From assembly GCA_920105625.2 (NCBI GenBank), contig OV050032.1, positions 103,958,542 to 104,022,541 of the forward strand: a stretch of DNA of 64,000 nt, given 5' to 3'. Made by a program: the position numbers and the translations under genes. This DNA comes from Clusia tigrina. Lineage: Eukaryota; Arthropoda; Insecta; Diptera; Clusiidae. Within the stretch, counting starts at the first letter, position 1. Each line of letters opens with the position of its first letter. The notes under the pieces are model-generated. The model was not told the DNA's origin. It made no database searches and saw only the letters and a list, made by a program, of their open reading frames with translations. Shown piece by piece: positions 24,691 to 38,947 of the stretch.

Positions 24691-24965
24691 CCTTGATATT
24701 TTGTAACAACGAAGTACTCGAGCCTCTTGTCAATTTAAGCCATCGCTCAAAGCTATGCTACCCTAGAGTCCCAAATCAAACACCGATAAAACTTCAAATG
24801 GCCCTAACTTCTATACGGTACGTCCTACACCTATCAAAGTTTGCAACATACAAATGCTTGTAACTTTTTACTGGAGCGTCATAAAACTTTGAAATTTTGT
24901 AACAATAAAGTACTAGAGCCTCTTGTCAATTTAAGCTATCGCTCAAAGCTATGCAACCTTAGAGT
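24690..24965 (+). repeat. Transition between the 17-mer and 19-mer blocks
   Basis: Roughly 1.4 units carry AACAACGAAG and AAGTACTAGAGCC with TATGCAACCTTAG. The latter recurs at 33,267, 36,206, 38,165, 38,948, 40,907, 43,845, 45,804, 47,175 and 49,134. It is thus the leftmost member of the middle-domain family. Confidence 0.8.
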
Positions 24966-27900
24966 CCCAAATCAAACACTGATAAAACTTCAAATGGCCC
25001 TAACTTCTATACGGTACGTCCTACACCTATCAAAGTTTGCAACATACAAATGCTTGTATCTTTTTACTGGAGCGTCATAAAACCTTGAAATTTTGTAACA
25101 ATGAAGTACCCGAGCCTCTTGTCAATTTAAGCCATCGCTCAAAGCTATGCTACCCTAAAGTCCCAAATCAACACTGATAAAACTTCAAATGGCCCTAACT
25201 TCTATACGGTACGTCCGACACCAATCAAAGTTTGCAACATACAAATGCTTGTAACTTTTTACTGGAGCGTCATAAAACCTTGAAATTTTGTAACAATAAA
25301 GTACTCGAGCCTCTTGTCAATTTAAGCCATCGCTCAAAGCTATGCTACCCTAGAGTCGCAAATCAAACACTGATAAAACTTCAAATGGCCCTAACTTCTA
25401 TACGGTACGTCCTACACCTATCAAAGTTTGCAACATACATATGCTTGTAACTTTTTACTGGAGCGTCATAAAACCTTGAAATTTTGTAACAATAAAGTAC
25501 TCGAGCCTCTTGTCAATTTATGTTATCGCTCAAAGCTATGCTACCCTAGAGTCCCAAATCAAACACTGATAAAACTTCAAATGGCCCTAACTTCTATACG
25601 GTACGTCCTACACCTATCAAAGTTTGCAACATACAAATGCTTGTATCTTTTTACTAGAGCGTCATAAAACCTTGAAATTTTGTAACAATGAAGTACTCGA
25701 GCCTCTTGTCAATTTAAACCATCGCTCAAAACTATGCTACCCTAGAGTCCCAAATCAAACACTGATATAACTTAAAATGGCCCTAACTTCTATACGGTAC
25801 GTCCTACACCTATCACAGTTTGCAACATACAAATGCTTGTATCTTTTTACTGGAGCGTCATAAAACCTTGAAATTTTGTAACAATGATGTACCCGAACCT
25901 CTTGTCAATTTAAGCCATCGCTCAAAGCTATGCTACCCTAGAGTCCCAAATAAAACACTGATATAACTTCAAATGGCCCTAACTTCTTTACGGTACGTCC
26001 TACACCTATCAAAGTTTGCAACATACAAATGCTTGTATCTTTTTACTGGAGCGTCATAAAACCTTGAAATTTTGTAACAATGAAGTACCCGAACCTCTTG
26101 TCAATTTAAGCCATCGCTCAAAGCTATGCTACCCTAGAGTCCCAAATAAAACACTGATATAACTTCAAATGGCCCTAACTTCTATACGGTACGTCCTACA
26201 CCTATCAAAGTTTGCAACATACAAACGCTTGTAACTTTTTACTGGAGCGTCATAAAACCTTGAAATTTTGTAACAATAAAGTACTCGAGCCTCTTGTCAA
26301 TTTAAGCCATCGCTCAAAGCTATGCTACCCTAGAGTCCCAAATCAAACACTGATAAAACTTCAAATGGCCATAACTTCTTTACGGTACGTCCTACACCTA
26401 TCAAAGTTTGCAACATACAAATGATTGTAACTTTTTACTGCAGCGTCATAAAACCTTGAAATTGTGTAACAATAAAGTATTCGAGCCTCTTGTCAATTTA
26501 AGCTATCGCTCAAAGCTATGCAACCCTAGAGTCCCAAATCAAACACTGATAAAACTTCAAATGGCCATAACTTCTTTACAGTACGTCCTACACCTATCAA
26601 AGTTTGCAACATACAAATGCTTGTAACTTTTTACTGGAGCGTCATAAAACCTTGAAATATTGTAACAATAAAGTACTCGAGCCTCTTGTCAATTTAATCT
26701 ATCGCTCAAAGCTATGCTACGCTAGAGTCCCAAATCAAACACTGATAATACTTCAAATGGCCCTAACTTCTATACGCTACGTCCTACACCTATCAAAATT
26801 TGCAACATACAAATGCTTGTAACTTTTTACTGGAGCATCATAAAACCTTGAAATTTTGTAACAATAAAGTACTCGAGCCTCTTGTCAATTTAATCTATCG
26901 CTCAAAGCTATGCTACCCCAGAGTCCCAAATCAAACACTGATAAAACTTCAAATGGCCCTAACTTCTATACGGTACGTCCTACACCTATCAAAGTTTTCA
27001 ACATACAAACGGTTGTAACTTTTTACTGGAGCGTCATAAAACCTTGAAATTTTGTAACAATGAAGTACTCGTGCCTCTTGTCAATTTAAGCCATCGCTCA
27101 AAGCTATGCTACCCTAGAGTCCCAAATCAAACACCGATAAAACTTCAAATGGCCCTAACTTCTAGACGGTACGTCCTACACCTATCAAAGTTTGCAACAT
27201 ACAAATGCTTGTAACTTTTTACTGGAGCGTCATAAAACCTTGAAATTTTGTAACAATAAAGTAATCGAGCCTCTTGTCAATTTAAGCCATCGCTCAAAGC
27301 TATGCTACCCTAGAGTCCCAAATCAAACACTGATAAAAATTCAAATGGCCATAACTTCTTTACGGTACGTCCTACACCTATCAAAGTTTGCAACATACAA
27401 ATGATTGTAACTTTTGACTGGAGCGTCATAAAACCTTGAAATTGTGTAACAATAAAGTATTCGAGCCTCTTGTCAATTTAAGCTATCGCTCAAAGCTATG
27501 CAACCCTAGAGTCCCAAATCAAACACTGATAAAACTTCAAATGGCCCTAACTTCTATACGGTACGTCCTACACCTATCAAAGTTTGCAACATACAAATGC
27601 TTGTATCTTTTTACTGGAGCGTCATAAAACCTTGAAATTTTGTAACAATAAAGTACTCGAGCCTCTTGTCAATTTAAGCCATCGCTCAAAGCTATGCTAC
27701 CCTAGAGTCGCAAATCAAACACTGATAAAACTTCAAATGGCCCTAACTTCTATACGGTACGTCCTACACCTATCAAAGTTTGCAACATACAAATGCTTGT
27801 AACTTTTTACTGGAGCGCCATAAAACTTTGAAATTTTGTAACAATAAAGTACTCGAGCATTTTGTCAATTTAATCCATCGCTCAAAGCTATGCTACCCTA

Positions 27901-28687
27901 GAGTCCCAAATCAAACACTGATACAACTTCAAATGGCCCTAACTTCTATACGGTATGTCCTACACCTATCAAAGTTTGCAACATACAAATGCTTGTAACT
28001 TTTTACTGGAGCGTCATAAAACCTTGAAATTTTGTAACAATAAAGTACTCGAGCCTCTTGTCAATTTAAGCCATCGCTCAAAGCTATGCTACCCTAGAGT
28101 CCCAAATCAAAGACTGATAAAACTTCAAATGGCCATAACTTCTTTACGGTACGTCCTACACTTATCAAAGTTTGCAACATACAAATGCTTGCAACTTTTT
28201 ACTGGAGCGTCATAAAACATAGAAATTTTGTAACAATAAAGTACTCGAGCCTCTTGTCAATTTAAGCTGTCGCTCAAAGCTATGCTACCCTAGTGTCCCA
28301 AATCAAACACTGATAAAACTTCAAATGGCCCTAACTTCTATACGGTACGTCCTACACCTATCAAAGTTTGCAACATACAAATGCTTGTATCTTTTTACTG
28401 GAGCGTCATAAAACCTTGAAATTTTGTAACAATAAAGTACTCGAGCCTCTTGTCAATTTAAGCCATCGCTCAAAGCTATGCTACCCTAGGGTCCCAAATC
28501 AAACACTGATAAATCTTCAAATGGCCCTAACTTCTATACGGTACGTCCTACACCTATCAAAGTTTGCAACATACAAATGCTTGTAACTTTTTACTGGAGC
28601 GTCATAAAACCTTGAGATTTTGTAACAATAAAGTACTCGAGCCTCTTGTCAATTTAAGGTATCGCTCAAAGCTATGCTACCCTAGAG
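24965..28687 (+). repeat. 19-mer HOR, copy 1 (3,723 bp)
   Basis: Nineteen units, one of them 1 bp short (AATCAACACTG at about 25,170), precede a second set 3,723 bp later. Diagnostic variants present in both copies are GACACCAATC, TACATATGC, TTTATGTTATCG, GATATAACTTAAAATGG, GATGTACCCGAACC, ATTGTGTAAC with GTATTCGAG, AGTTTTC near the 27,000 unit, AAATCAAAGACTG and CTAGTGTCCC. Confidence 0.94.
25160..25180 (+). repeat. First of twelve 195-bp units (AATCAACACTG, one A lost)
   Basis: The consensus AATCAAACACTG loses one A here. Further copies are near 28,893, 33,596, 36,535, 38,494, 39,278, 41,237, 44,174, 46,133, 47,504, 49,463 and 54,559. From 33,596 on the following bases are GAGAAAAC instead of GATAAAAC, so the T-to-G change arose after the deletion. 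The variant tracks the GTACCCGAGCC unit family and is a clean lineage marker for HOR copies. Confidence 0.93.
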
Positions 28688-31600
28688 TCCCAAATCAAAC
28701 ACTGATAAAACTTCAAATGGCCCTAACTTCTATACGGTACGTCCTACACCTATCAAAGTTTGCAACATACAAATGCTTGTATCTTTTTACTGGAGCGTCA
28801 TAAAACCTTGAAATTTTGTAACAATGAAGTACCCGAGCCTCTTGTCAATTTAAGCCATCGCTCAAAGCTATGCTACCCTAAAGTCCCAAATCAACACTGA
28901 TAAAACTTCAAATGGCCCTAACTTCTATACGGTACGTCCGACACCAATCAAAGTTTGCAACATACAAATGCTTGTAACTTTTTACTGGAGCGTCATAAAA
29001 CCTTGAAATTTTGTAACAATAAAGTACTCGAGCCTCTTGTCAATTTAAGCCATCGCTCAAAGCTATGCTACCCTAGAGTCGCAAATCAAACACTGATAAA
29101 ACTTCAAATGGCCCTAACTTCTATACGGTACGTCCTACACCTATCAAAGTTTGCAACATACATATGCTTGTAACTTTTTACTGGAGCGTCATAAAACCTT
29201 GAAATTTTGTAACAATAAAGTACTCGAGCCTCTTGTCAATTTATGTTATCGCTCAAAGCTATGCTACCCTAGAGTCCCAAATCAAACACTGATAAAACTT
29301 CAAATGGCCCTAACTTCTATACGGTACGTCCTACACCTATCAAAGTTTGCAACATACAAATGCTTGTATCTTTTTACTAGAGCGTCATAAAACCTTGAAA
29401 TTTTGTAACAATGAAGTACTCGAGCCTCTTGTCAATTTAAGCCATCGCTCAAAACTATGCTACCCTAGAGTCCCAAATCAAACACTGATATAACTTAAAA
29501 TGGCCCTAACTTCTATACGGTACGTCCTACACCTATCACAGTTTGCAACATACAAATGCTTGTATCTTTTTACTGGAGCGTCATAAAACCTTGAAATTTT
29601 GTAACAATGATGTACCCGAACCTCTTGTCAATTTAAGCCATCGCTCAAAGCTATGCTACCCTAGAGTCCCAAATAAAACACTGATATAACTTCAAATGGC
29701 CCTAACTTCTTTACGGTACGTCCTACACCTATCAAAGTTTGCAACATACAAATGCTTGTATCTTTTTACTGGAGCGTCATAAAACCTTGAAATTTTGTAA
29801 CAATGAAGTACCCGAACCTCTTGTCAATTTAAGCCATCGCTCAAAGCTATGCTACCCTAGAGTCCCAAATAAAACACTGATATAACTTCAAATGGCCCTA
29901 ACTTCTATACGGTACGTCCTACACCTATCAAAGTTTGCAACATACAAATGCTTGTAACTTTTTACTGGAGCGTCATAAAACCTTGAAATTTTGTAACAAT
30001 AAAGTACTCGAGCCTCTTGTCAATTTAAGCCATCGCTCAAAGCTATGCTACCCTAGAGTCCCAAATCAAACACTGATAAAACTTCAAATGGCCATAACTT
30101 CTTTACGGTACGTCCTACACCTATCAAAGTTTGCAACATACAAATGATTGTAACTTTTTACTGCAGCGTCATAAAACCTTGAAATTGTGTAACAATAAAG
30201 TATTCGAGCCTCTTGTCAATTTAAGCTATCGCTCAAAGCTATGCAACCCTAGAGTCCCAAATCAAACACTGATAAAACTTCAAATGGCCATAACTTCTTT
30301 ACGGTACGTCCTACACCTATCAAAGTTTGCAACATACAAATGCTTGTAACTTTTTACTGGAGCGTCATAAAACCTTGAAATATTGTAACAATAAAGTACT
30401 CGAGCCTCTTGTCAATTTAATCTATCGCTCAAAGCTATGCTACGCTAGAGTCCCAAATCAAACACTGATAATACTTCAAATGGCCCTAACTTCTATACGC
30501 TACGTCCTACACCTATCAAAATTTGCAACATACAAATGCTTGTAACTTTTTACTGGAGCATCATAAAACCTTGAAATTTTGTAACAATAAAGTACTCGAG
30601 CTTCTTGTCAATTTAATCTATCGCTCAAAGCTATGCTACCCCAGAGTCCCAAATCAAACACTGATAAAACTTCAAATGGCCCTAACTTCTATACGGTACG
30701 TCCTACACCTATCAAAGTTTTCTACATACAAACGGTTGTAACTTTTTACTGGAGCGTCATAAAACCTTGAAATTTTGTAACAATGAAGTACTCGTGCCTC
30801 TTGTCAATTTAAGCCATCGCTCAAAGCTATGCTACCCTAGAGTCCCAAATCAAACACCGATAAAACTTCAAATGGCCCTAACTTCTAGACGGTACGTCCT
30901 ACACCTATCAAAGTTTGCAACATACAAATGCTTGTAACTTTTTACTGGAGCGTCATAAAACCTTGAAATTTTGTAACAATAAAGTACTCGAGCCTCTTGT
31001 CAATTTAAGCCATCGCTCAAAGCTATGCTACCCTAGAGTCCCAAATCAAACACTGATAAAAATTCAAATGGCCATAACTTCTTTACGGTACGTCCTACAC
31101 CTATCAAAGTTTGCAACATACAAATGATTGTAACTTTTGACTGGAGCGTCATAAAACCTTGAAATTGTGTAACAATAAAGTATTCGAGCCTCTTGTCAAT
31201 TTAAGCTATCGCTCAAAGCTATGCAACCCTAGAGTCCCAAATCAAACACTGATAAAACTTCAAATGGCCCTAACTTCTATACGGTACGTCCTACACCTAT
31301 CAAAGTTTGCAACATACAAATGCTTGTATCTTTTTACTGGAGCGTCATAAAACCTTGAAATTTTGTAACAATAAAGTACTCGAGCCTCTTGTCAATTTAA
31401 GCCATCGCTCAAAGCTATGCTACCCTAGAGTCGCAAATCAAACACTGATAAAACTTCAAATGGCCCTAACTTCTATACGGTACGTCCTACACCTATCAAA
31501 GTTTGCAACATACAAATGCTTGTAACTTTTTACTGGAGCGTCATAAAACTTTAAAATTTTGTAACAATAAAGTACTCGAGCATCTTGTCAATTTAAGCCA

Positions 31601-32515
31601 TCGCTCAAAGCTATGCTACCCTAGAGTCCCAAATCAAACACTGATACAACTTCAAATGGCCCTAACTTCTATACGGTATGTCCTACACCTATCAAAGTTT
31701 GCAACATACAAATGCTTGTAACTTTTTACTGGAGCGTCATAAAACCTTGAAATTTTGTAACAATAAAGTACTCGAGCCTCTTGTCAATTTAAGCCATCGC
31801 TCAAAGCTATGCTACCCTAGAGTCCCAAATCAAAGACTGATAAAACTTCAAATGGCCATAACTTCTTTACGGTACGTCCTACACTTATCAAAGTTTGCAA
31901 CATACAAATGCTTGTAACTTTTTACTGGAGCGTCATAAAACCTTGAAATTTTGTAACAATAAAGTACTCGAGCCTCTTGTCAATTTAAGCTGTCGCTCAA
32001 AGCTATGCTACCCTAGTGTCCCAAATCAAACACTGATAAAACTTCAAATGGCCCTAACTTCTATACGGTACGTCCTACACCTATCAAAGTTTGCAACATA
32101 CAAATGCTTGTATCTTTTTACTGGAGCGTCATAAAACCTTGAAATTTTGTAACAATAAAGTACTCGAGCCTCTTGTCAATTTAAGCCATCGCTCAAAGCT
32201 ATGCTACCCTAGGGTCCCAAATCAAACACTGATAAATCTTCAAATGGCCCTAACTTCTATACGGTACGTCCTACACCTATCAAAGTTTGCAACATACAAA
32301 TGTTTGTAACTTTTTACTGGAGCGTCATAAAACCTTGAGATTTTGTAACAATAAAGTACTCGAGCCTCTTGTCAATTTAAGGTATCGCTCAAAGCTATGC
32401 TACCCTAGAGTCCCAAATCAAACACTGATAAAACTTCAAATGGCCCTAACTTCTATACGGTACGTCCTACACCTATCAAAGTTTGCAACATACAAATGCT
32501 TGTATCTTTTTACTG
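28688..32515 (+). repeat. 19-mer HOR, copy 2
   Basis: This repeats copy 1 with scattered single changes: AAGCCATCG for AAACCATCG near 29,437, TTACGG for TTACAG near 30,301, TTTTCTACATAC for TTTTCAACATAC near 30,720, GAGCATCTTG for GAGCATTTTG near 31,579, and AAACCTTGAAA for AAACATAGAAA near 31,942. The copies look slightly more diverged than the 17-mer pair. Homology fades at about 32,515, where GGAGGGTC and TACTCGAG replace GGAGCGTC and TACCCGAG. Confidence 0.93.
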
Positions 32516-35176
32516 GAGGGTCATAAAACCTTGAAATTTTGTAACAATGAAGTACTCGAGCCTCTTGTGAATTTAAGCCATCGCTCAAAACTATGCTACC
32601 CTAGAGTTCCAAATCAAACACTGGTAAAACTTCAAACGCCCCTAACTTCTATACGGTACGTCCTACACCTATCAAAGTTTGCAACATACAAATGCTGGTA
32701 ATTTTTTACTGGGGCGTCAAAAAACCTTAAAATTTTGGAAGAATAAAGTACTCGAGCCTCTTGTCAATTTAAGCCATCGCTCAAAGCTATGCTACCCTAG
32801 AGTCCCAAATCAAACACTGATACAACTTCAAATGGCCCTAACTTCTATACGGTACATCCTACACCTATCAAAGTTTGCAACATACAAATGCTTGTAACTT
32901 TTTACTGGAGCGTCATAAAACCTTGAAATTATGTAACAATAAAGTACTCGAGCATCTTGTCAATTTAAGCCATCGCTCAAAGCTATGCTACCCTAGAGTC
33001 CCAAATCAAACACTGATACAACTTCAAATGGCCCTAACTTCTATACGGTACGTCCTACACCTATCAAAGTTTGCAACATACAAACGCTTGTAACTTTTTA
33101 CTAGAGCGTCATAAAACCTTGATATTTTGTAACAACGAAGTACTCGAGCCTCTTGTCAATTTAAGCCATCGCTCAAAGCTATGCTACCCTAGAGTCCCAA
33201 ATCAAACACCGATAAAACTTCAAATGGCCCTAACTTCTATACGGTACGTCCTACACCTATCAAAGTTTGCAACATACAAATGCTTGTAACTTTTTACTGG
33301 AGCGTCATAAAACTTTGAAATTTTGTAACAATAAAGTACTAGAGCCTCTTGCCAATTTAAGCTATCGCTCAAAGCTATGCAACCTTAGAGTCCCAAATCA
33401 AACACTGATAAAACTTCAAATGGCCCTAACTTCTATACGGTACGTCCTACACCTATCAAAGTTTGCAACATACAAATGCTTGTAACTTTTTACTGGAGCG
33501 TCATAAAACCTTGAAATTTTGTAACAATGAAGTACCCGAGCCTCTTGTCAATTTAAGCCATCGCTCAAAGCTATGCTACCCTAAAGTCCCAAATCAACAC
33601 TGAGAAAACTTCAAATGGCCCTAACTTCTATACGGTACGTCCGACACCAATCAAAGTTTGCAACATACAAATGCTTGTAACTTTTTACTGGAGCGTCATA
33701 AAACCTTGAAATTTTGTAACAATAAAGTACTCGAGCCTCTTGTCAATTTAAGCCATCGCTCAAAGCTATGCTACCCTAGAGTCGCAAATCAAACACTGAT
33801 AAAACTTCAAATGGCCCTAACTTCTATACGGTACGTCCTACACCTATCAAAGTTTGCAACATACATATGCTTGTAACTTTTTACTGGAGCGTCATAAAAC
33901 CTTGAAATTTTGTAACAATAAAGTACTCGAGCCTCTTGTCAATTTAAGTTATCGCTCAAAGCTATGCTACCCTAGAGTCCCAAATCAAAAACTGATAAAA
34001 CTTCAAATGGCCCTAACTTCTATACGGTACGTCCTACACCTATCAAAGTTTGCAACATACAAATGCTTGTATCTTTTTACTAGAGCGTCATAAAACCTTG
34101 AAATTTTGTAACAATGAAGTACTCGAGCCTCTTGTCAATTTAAGCCATCGCTCAAAACTATGCTACCCTAGAGTCCCAAATCAAACACTGATAAAACTTC
34201 AAACGCCCCTAACTTCTATTCGGTACGTCCTACACCTATCAAAGTTTGCAACATACAAATGCTTGTAATTTTTTACTGGAGCGTAATAAAACTTTAAAAT
34301 TTTGTAAGAATAAAGTACTCGAGCCTCTTGTCAATTTAAGCCATCGCTCAAAGCTATGCTACCGTAGAGTCCCAAATCAAACACCGATAAAACTTCAAAT
34401 GGCCCTAACTTCTATACGGTACGTCCGACACCAATCAAAGTTTGCAACATACAAATGCTTGTAACTTTTTACTGGAGCGTCATAAAACCTTGAAATTTTG
34501 TAACAATAAAGTACTCGAGCCTCTTGTCAATTTAAGCCATCGCTCAAAGCTATGCTACCCTAGAGTCGCAAATCAAACACTGATAAAACTTCAAATGGCC
34601 CTAACTTCTATACGGTACGTCCTACACCTATCAAAGTTTGCAACATACATATGCTTGTAACTTTTTACTGGAGCGTCATAAAACCTTGAAATTTTGTAAC
34701 AATAAAGTACTCGAGCCTCTTGTCAATTTATGTTATCGCTCAAAGCTATGCTACCCTAGAGTCCCAAATCAAAAACTGATAAAACTTCAAATGGCCCTAA
34801 CTTCTATACGGTACGTCCTACACCTATCAAAGTTTGCAACATACAAATGCTTGTATCTTTTTACTAGAGCGTCATAAAACCTTGAAATTTTGTAACAATG
34901 AAGTACTCGAGCCTCTTGTCAATTTAAGCCATCGCTCAAAACTATGCTACCCTAGAGTCCCAAATCAAACACTGATAAAACTTCAAACGCCCCTAACTTC
35001 TATTCCGTACGTCCTACACCTATCAAAGTTTGCAACATACAAATGCTTGTAATTTTTTACTGGAGCGTAATAAAACTTTAAAATTTTGTAACAACGAAGT
35101 ACTCGAGCCTCTTGTTAATTTAAGCCATCGCTCAAAGCTATGCTACCCTAGAGTCCCAAATCAAACACCGATAAAA
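32238..35176 (+). repeat. 15-mer HOR, copy 1 (2,939 bp)
   Basis: Fifteen units recur 2,939 bp downstream. Shared rarities include AATGTTTGTAAC, GGAGGGTC, CTTGTGAATTTAAG, ACTGGTAAAAC, GGGGCGTCAAAAAACC, TTTTGGAAGAATAAAG, AATTATGTAAC, AACAACGAAG, GTACTAGAGCC and CTTGCCAATTTAAG. Within it a 4-mer (784 bp) is itself repeated at 33,658-34,441 and 34,442-35,225. Confidence 0.93.
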
Positions 35177-38100
35177 CTTCAAATGGCCCTAACTTCTATA
35201 CGGTACGTCCTACACCTATCAAAGTTTGCAACATACAAATGTTTGTAACTTTTTACTGGAGCGTCATAAAACCTTGAGATTTTGTAACAATAAAGTACTC
35301 GAGCCTCTTGTCAATTTAAGGTATCGCTCAAAGCTATGCTACCCTAGAGTCCCAAATCAAACACTGATAAAACTTCAAATGGCCCTAACTTCTATACGGT
35401 ACGTCCTACACCTATCAAAGTTTGCAACATACAAATGCTTGTATCTTTTTACTGGAGGGTCATAAAACCTTGAAATTTTGTAACAATGAAGTACTCGAGC
35501 CTCTTGTGAATTTAAGCCATCGCTCAAAACTATGCTACCCTAGAGTTCCAAATCAAACACTGGTAAAACTTCAAACGCCCCTAACTTCTATACGGTACGT
35601 CCTACACCTATCAAAGTTTGCAACATACAAATGCTGGTAATTTTTTACTGGGGCGTCAAAAAACCTTAAAATTTTGGAAGAATAAAGTACTCGAGCCTCT
35701 TGTCAATTTAAGCCATCGCTCAAAGCTATGCTACCCTAGAGTCCCAAATCAAACACTGATACAACTTCAAATGGCCCTTACTTCTATACGGTACATCCTA
35801 CACCTATCAAAGTTTGCAACATACAAATGCTTGTAACTTTTTACTGGAGCGTCATAAAACCTTGAAATTATGTAACAATAAAGTACTCGAGCATCTTGTC
35901 AATTTAAGCCATCGCTCAAAGCTATGCTACCCTAGAGTCCCAAATCAAACACTGATACAACTTCAAATGGCCCTAACTTCTATACGGTACGTCCTACACC
36001 TATCAAAGTTTGCAACATACAAACGCTTGTAACTTTTTACTAGAGCGTCATAAAACCTTGATATTTTGTAACAACGAAGTACTCGAGCCTCTTGTCAATT
36101 TAAGCCATCGCTCAAAGCTATGCTACCCTAGAGTCCCAAATCAAACACCGATAAAACTTCAAATGGCCCTAACTTCTATACGGTACGTCCTACACCTATC
36201 AAAGTTTGCAACATACAAATGCTTGTAACTTTTTACTGGAGCGTCATAAAACTTTGAAATTTTGTAACAATAAAGTACTAGAGCCTCTTGCCAATTTAAG
36301 CTATCGCTCAAAGCTATGCAACCTTAGAGTCCCAAATCAAACACTGATAAAACTTCAAATGGCCCTAACTTCTATACGGTACGTCCTACACCTATCAAAG
36401 TTTGCAACATACAAATGCTTGTATCTTTTTACTGGAGCGTCATAAAACCTTGAAATTTTGTAACAATGAAGTACCCGAGCCTCTTGTCAATTTAAGCCAT
36501 CGCTCAAAGCTATGCTACCCTAAAGTCCCAAATCAACACTGAGAAAACTTCAAATGGCCCTAACTTCTATACGGTACGTCCGACACCTATCAAAGTTTGC
36601 AACATACAAATGCTTGTAACTTTTTACTGGAGCGTCATAAAACCTTGAAATTTTGTAACAATAAAGTACTCGAGCCTCTTGTCAATTTAAGCCATCGCTC
36701 AAAGCTATGCTACCCTAGAGTCGCAAATCAAACACTGATAAAACTTCAAATGGCCCTAACTTCTATACGGTACGTCCTACACCTATCAAAGTTTGCAACA
36801 TACATATGCTTGTAACTTTTTACTGGAGCGTCATAAAACCTTGAAATTTTGTAACAATAAAGTACTCGAGCCTCTTGTCAATTTATGTTATCGCTCAAAG
36901 CTATGCTACCCTAGAGTCCCAAATCAAAAACTGATAAAACTTCAAATGGCCCTAACTTCTATACGGTACGTCCTACACCTATCAAAGTTTGCAACATACA
37001 AATGCTTGTATCTTTTTACTAGAGCGTCATAAAACCTTGAAATTTTGTAACAATGAAGTACTCGAGCCTCTTGTCAATTTAAGCCATCGCTCAAAACTAT
37101 GCTACCCTAGAGTCCCAAATCAAACACTGATAAAACTTCAAACGCCCCTAACTTCTATTCGGTACGTCCTACACCTATCAAAGTTTGCAACATACAAATG
37201 CTTGTAATTTTTTACTGGAGCGTAATAAAACTTTAAAATTTTGTAAGAATAAAGTACTCGAGCCTCTTGTCAATTTAAGCCATCGCTCAAAGCTATGCTA
37301 CCCTAGAGTCCCAAATCAAACACCGATAAAACTTCAAATGGCCCTAACTTCTATACGGTACGTCCGACACCAATCAAAGTTTGCAACATACAAATGCTTG
37401 TAACTTTTTACTGGAGCGTCATAAAACCTTGAAATTTTGTAACAATAAAGTACTCGAGCCTCTTGTCAATTTAAGCCATCGCTCAAAGCTATGCTACCCT
37501 AGAGTCGCAAATCAAACACTGATAAAACTTCAAATGGCCCTAACTTCTATACGGTACGTCCTACACCTATCAAAGTTTGCAACATACATATGCTTGTAAC
37601 TTTTTACTGGAGCGTCATAAAACCTTGAAATTTTGTAACAATAAAGTACTCGAGCCTCTTGTCAATTTATGTTATCGCTCAAAGCTATGCTACCCTAGAG
37701 TCCCAAATCAAAAACTGATAAAACTTCAAATGGCCCTAACTTCTATACGGTACGTCCTACACCTATCAAAGTTTGCAACATACAAATGCTTGTATCTTTT
37801 TACTAGAGCGTCATAAAACCTTGAAATTTTGTAACAATGAAGTACTCGAGCCTCTTGTCAATTTAAGCCATCGCTCAAAACTATGCTACCCTAGAGTCCC
37901 AAATCAAACACTGATAAAACTTCAAACGCCCCTAACTTCTATTCCGTACGTCCTACACCTATCAAAGTTTGCAACATACAAATGCTTGTAATTTTTTACT
38001 GGAGCGTAATAAAACTTTAAAATTTTGTAACAACGAAGTACTCGAGCCTCTTGTCAATTTAAGACATCGCTCAAAGCTATGCTACCCTAGAGTCCCAAAT

Positions 38101-38205
38101 CAAACACCGATAAAACTTCAAATGGCCCTAACTTCTATACGGTACGTCCTACACCTATCAAAGTTTGCAACATACAAATGCTTGTAACTTTTTACTGGAG
38201 CGTCA
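35177..38205 (+). repeat. 15-mer HOR, copy 2
   Basis: This matches copy 1 almost base for base. Visible differences are TTTATGTTATCG at about 36,883 against TTTAAGTTATCG at 33,944, GTATCTTTTTAC near 36,423 against GTAACTTTTTAC near 33,484, CTACCCTAG near 37,300 against CTACCGTAG near 34,361, and AAGACATCGC near 38,063 against AAGCCATCGC near 35,124. Homology ends in the unit at 38,165, which has CTTTGAAACTTTG. Confidence 0.93.
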
Positions 38206-38947
38206 TAAAACTTTGAAACTTTGTAACAATAAAGTACTAGAGCCTCTTGTCAATTTAAGCTATCGCTCAAAGCTATGCAACCTTAGAGTCCCAAATCAAG
38301 CACTGATAAAACTTCAAATGGCCCTAACTTCTATACGGTACGTCCTACACCTATCAAAGTTTGCAACATACAAATGCTTGTATCTTTTTACTGGAGCGTC
38401 ATAAAACCTTGAAATTTTGTAACAATGAAGTACCCGAGCCTCTTGTCAATTTAAGCCATCGCTCAAAGCTATGCTACCCTAAAGTCCCAAATCAACACTG
38501 AGAAAACTTCAAATGGCCCTAACTTCTATACGGTACGTCCGACACCAATCAAAGTTTGCAACATACAAATGCTTGTAACTTTTTACTGGAGCGTCATAAA
38601 ACCTAGAAATTTTGTAACAATAAAGTACTCGAGCCTCTTGTCAATTTAAGCCATCGCTCAAAGCTATGCTACCCTAGAGTCGCAAATCAAACACTGATAA
38701 AACTTCAAATGGCCCTAACTTCTATACGGTACGTCCTACACCTATCAAAGTTTGCAACATACATATGCTTGTAACTTTTTACTGGAGCGTCATAAAACCT
38801 TGAAATTTTGTAACAATAAAGTACTCGAGCCTCTTGTCAATTTATGTTATCGCTCAAAGCTATGCTACCCTAGAGTCCCAAATCAAAAACTGATAAAACT
38901 TCAAATGGCCCTAACTTCTATACGGTACGTCCTACACCTATCAAAGT
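36206..38947 (+). repeat. 14-mer HOR, copy 1 (2,742 bp)
   Basis: Counted from TTGCAAC boxes, these units are followed by the same fourteen at 38,948. The 2,742-bp size is 14 x 196 minus two 1-bp-short units. It overlaps the 15-mer copy 2, so HOR frames of different length are nested here. The unit order is CTAGAGCC/TTGCC, ACCCGAGCC (195 bp), AGTCGCAAATC, TACATATGC/TTATGTTATCG, AACGCCCC/ATTCGG, AATAAAACTTTAAAATTTTGTAAG, AGTCGCAAATC, TACATATGC, AACGCCCC/ATTCCG, AACAACGAAG, CTAGAGCC, ACCCGAGCC (195 bp), AAACCTAGAAA and TACATATGC. Confidence 0.92.

Noticed and set aside
25150..25165. CCCTAAA, resembling a plant telomere unit
   Set aside because: It is a single copy within a variant of CCCTAGAG, never in tandem; chance similarity from a G-to-A change.
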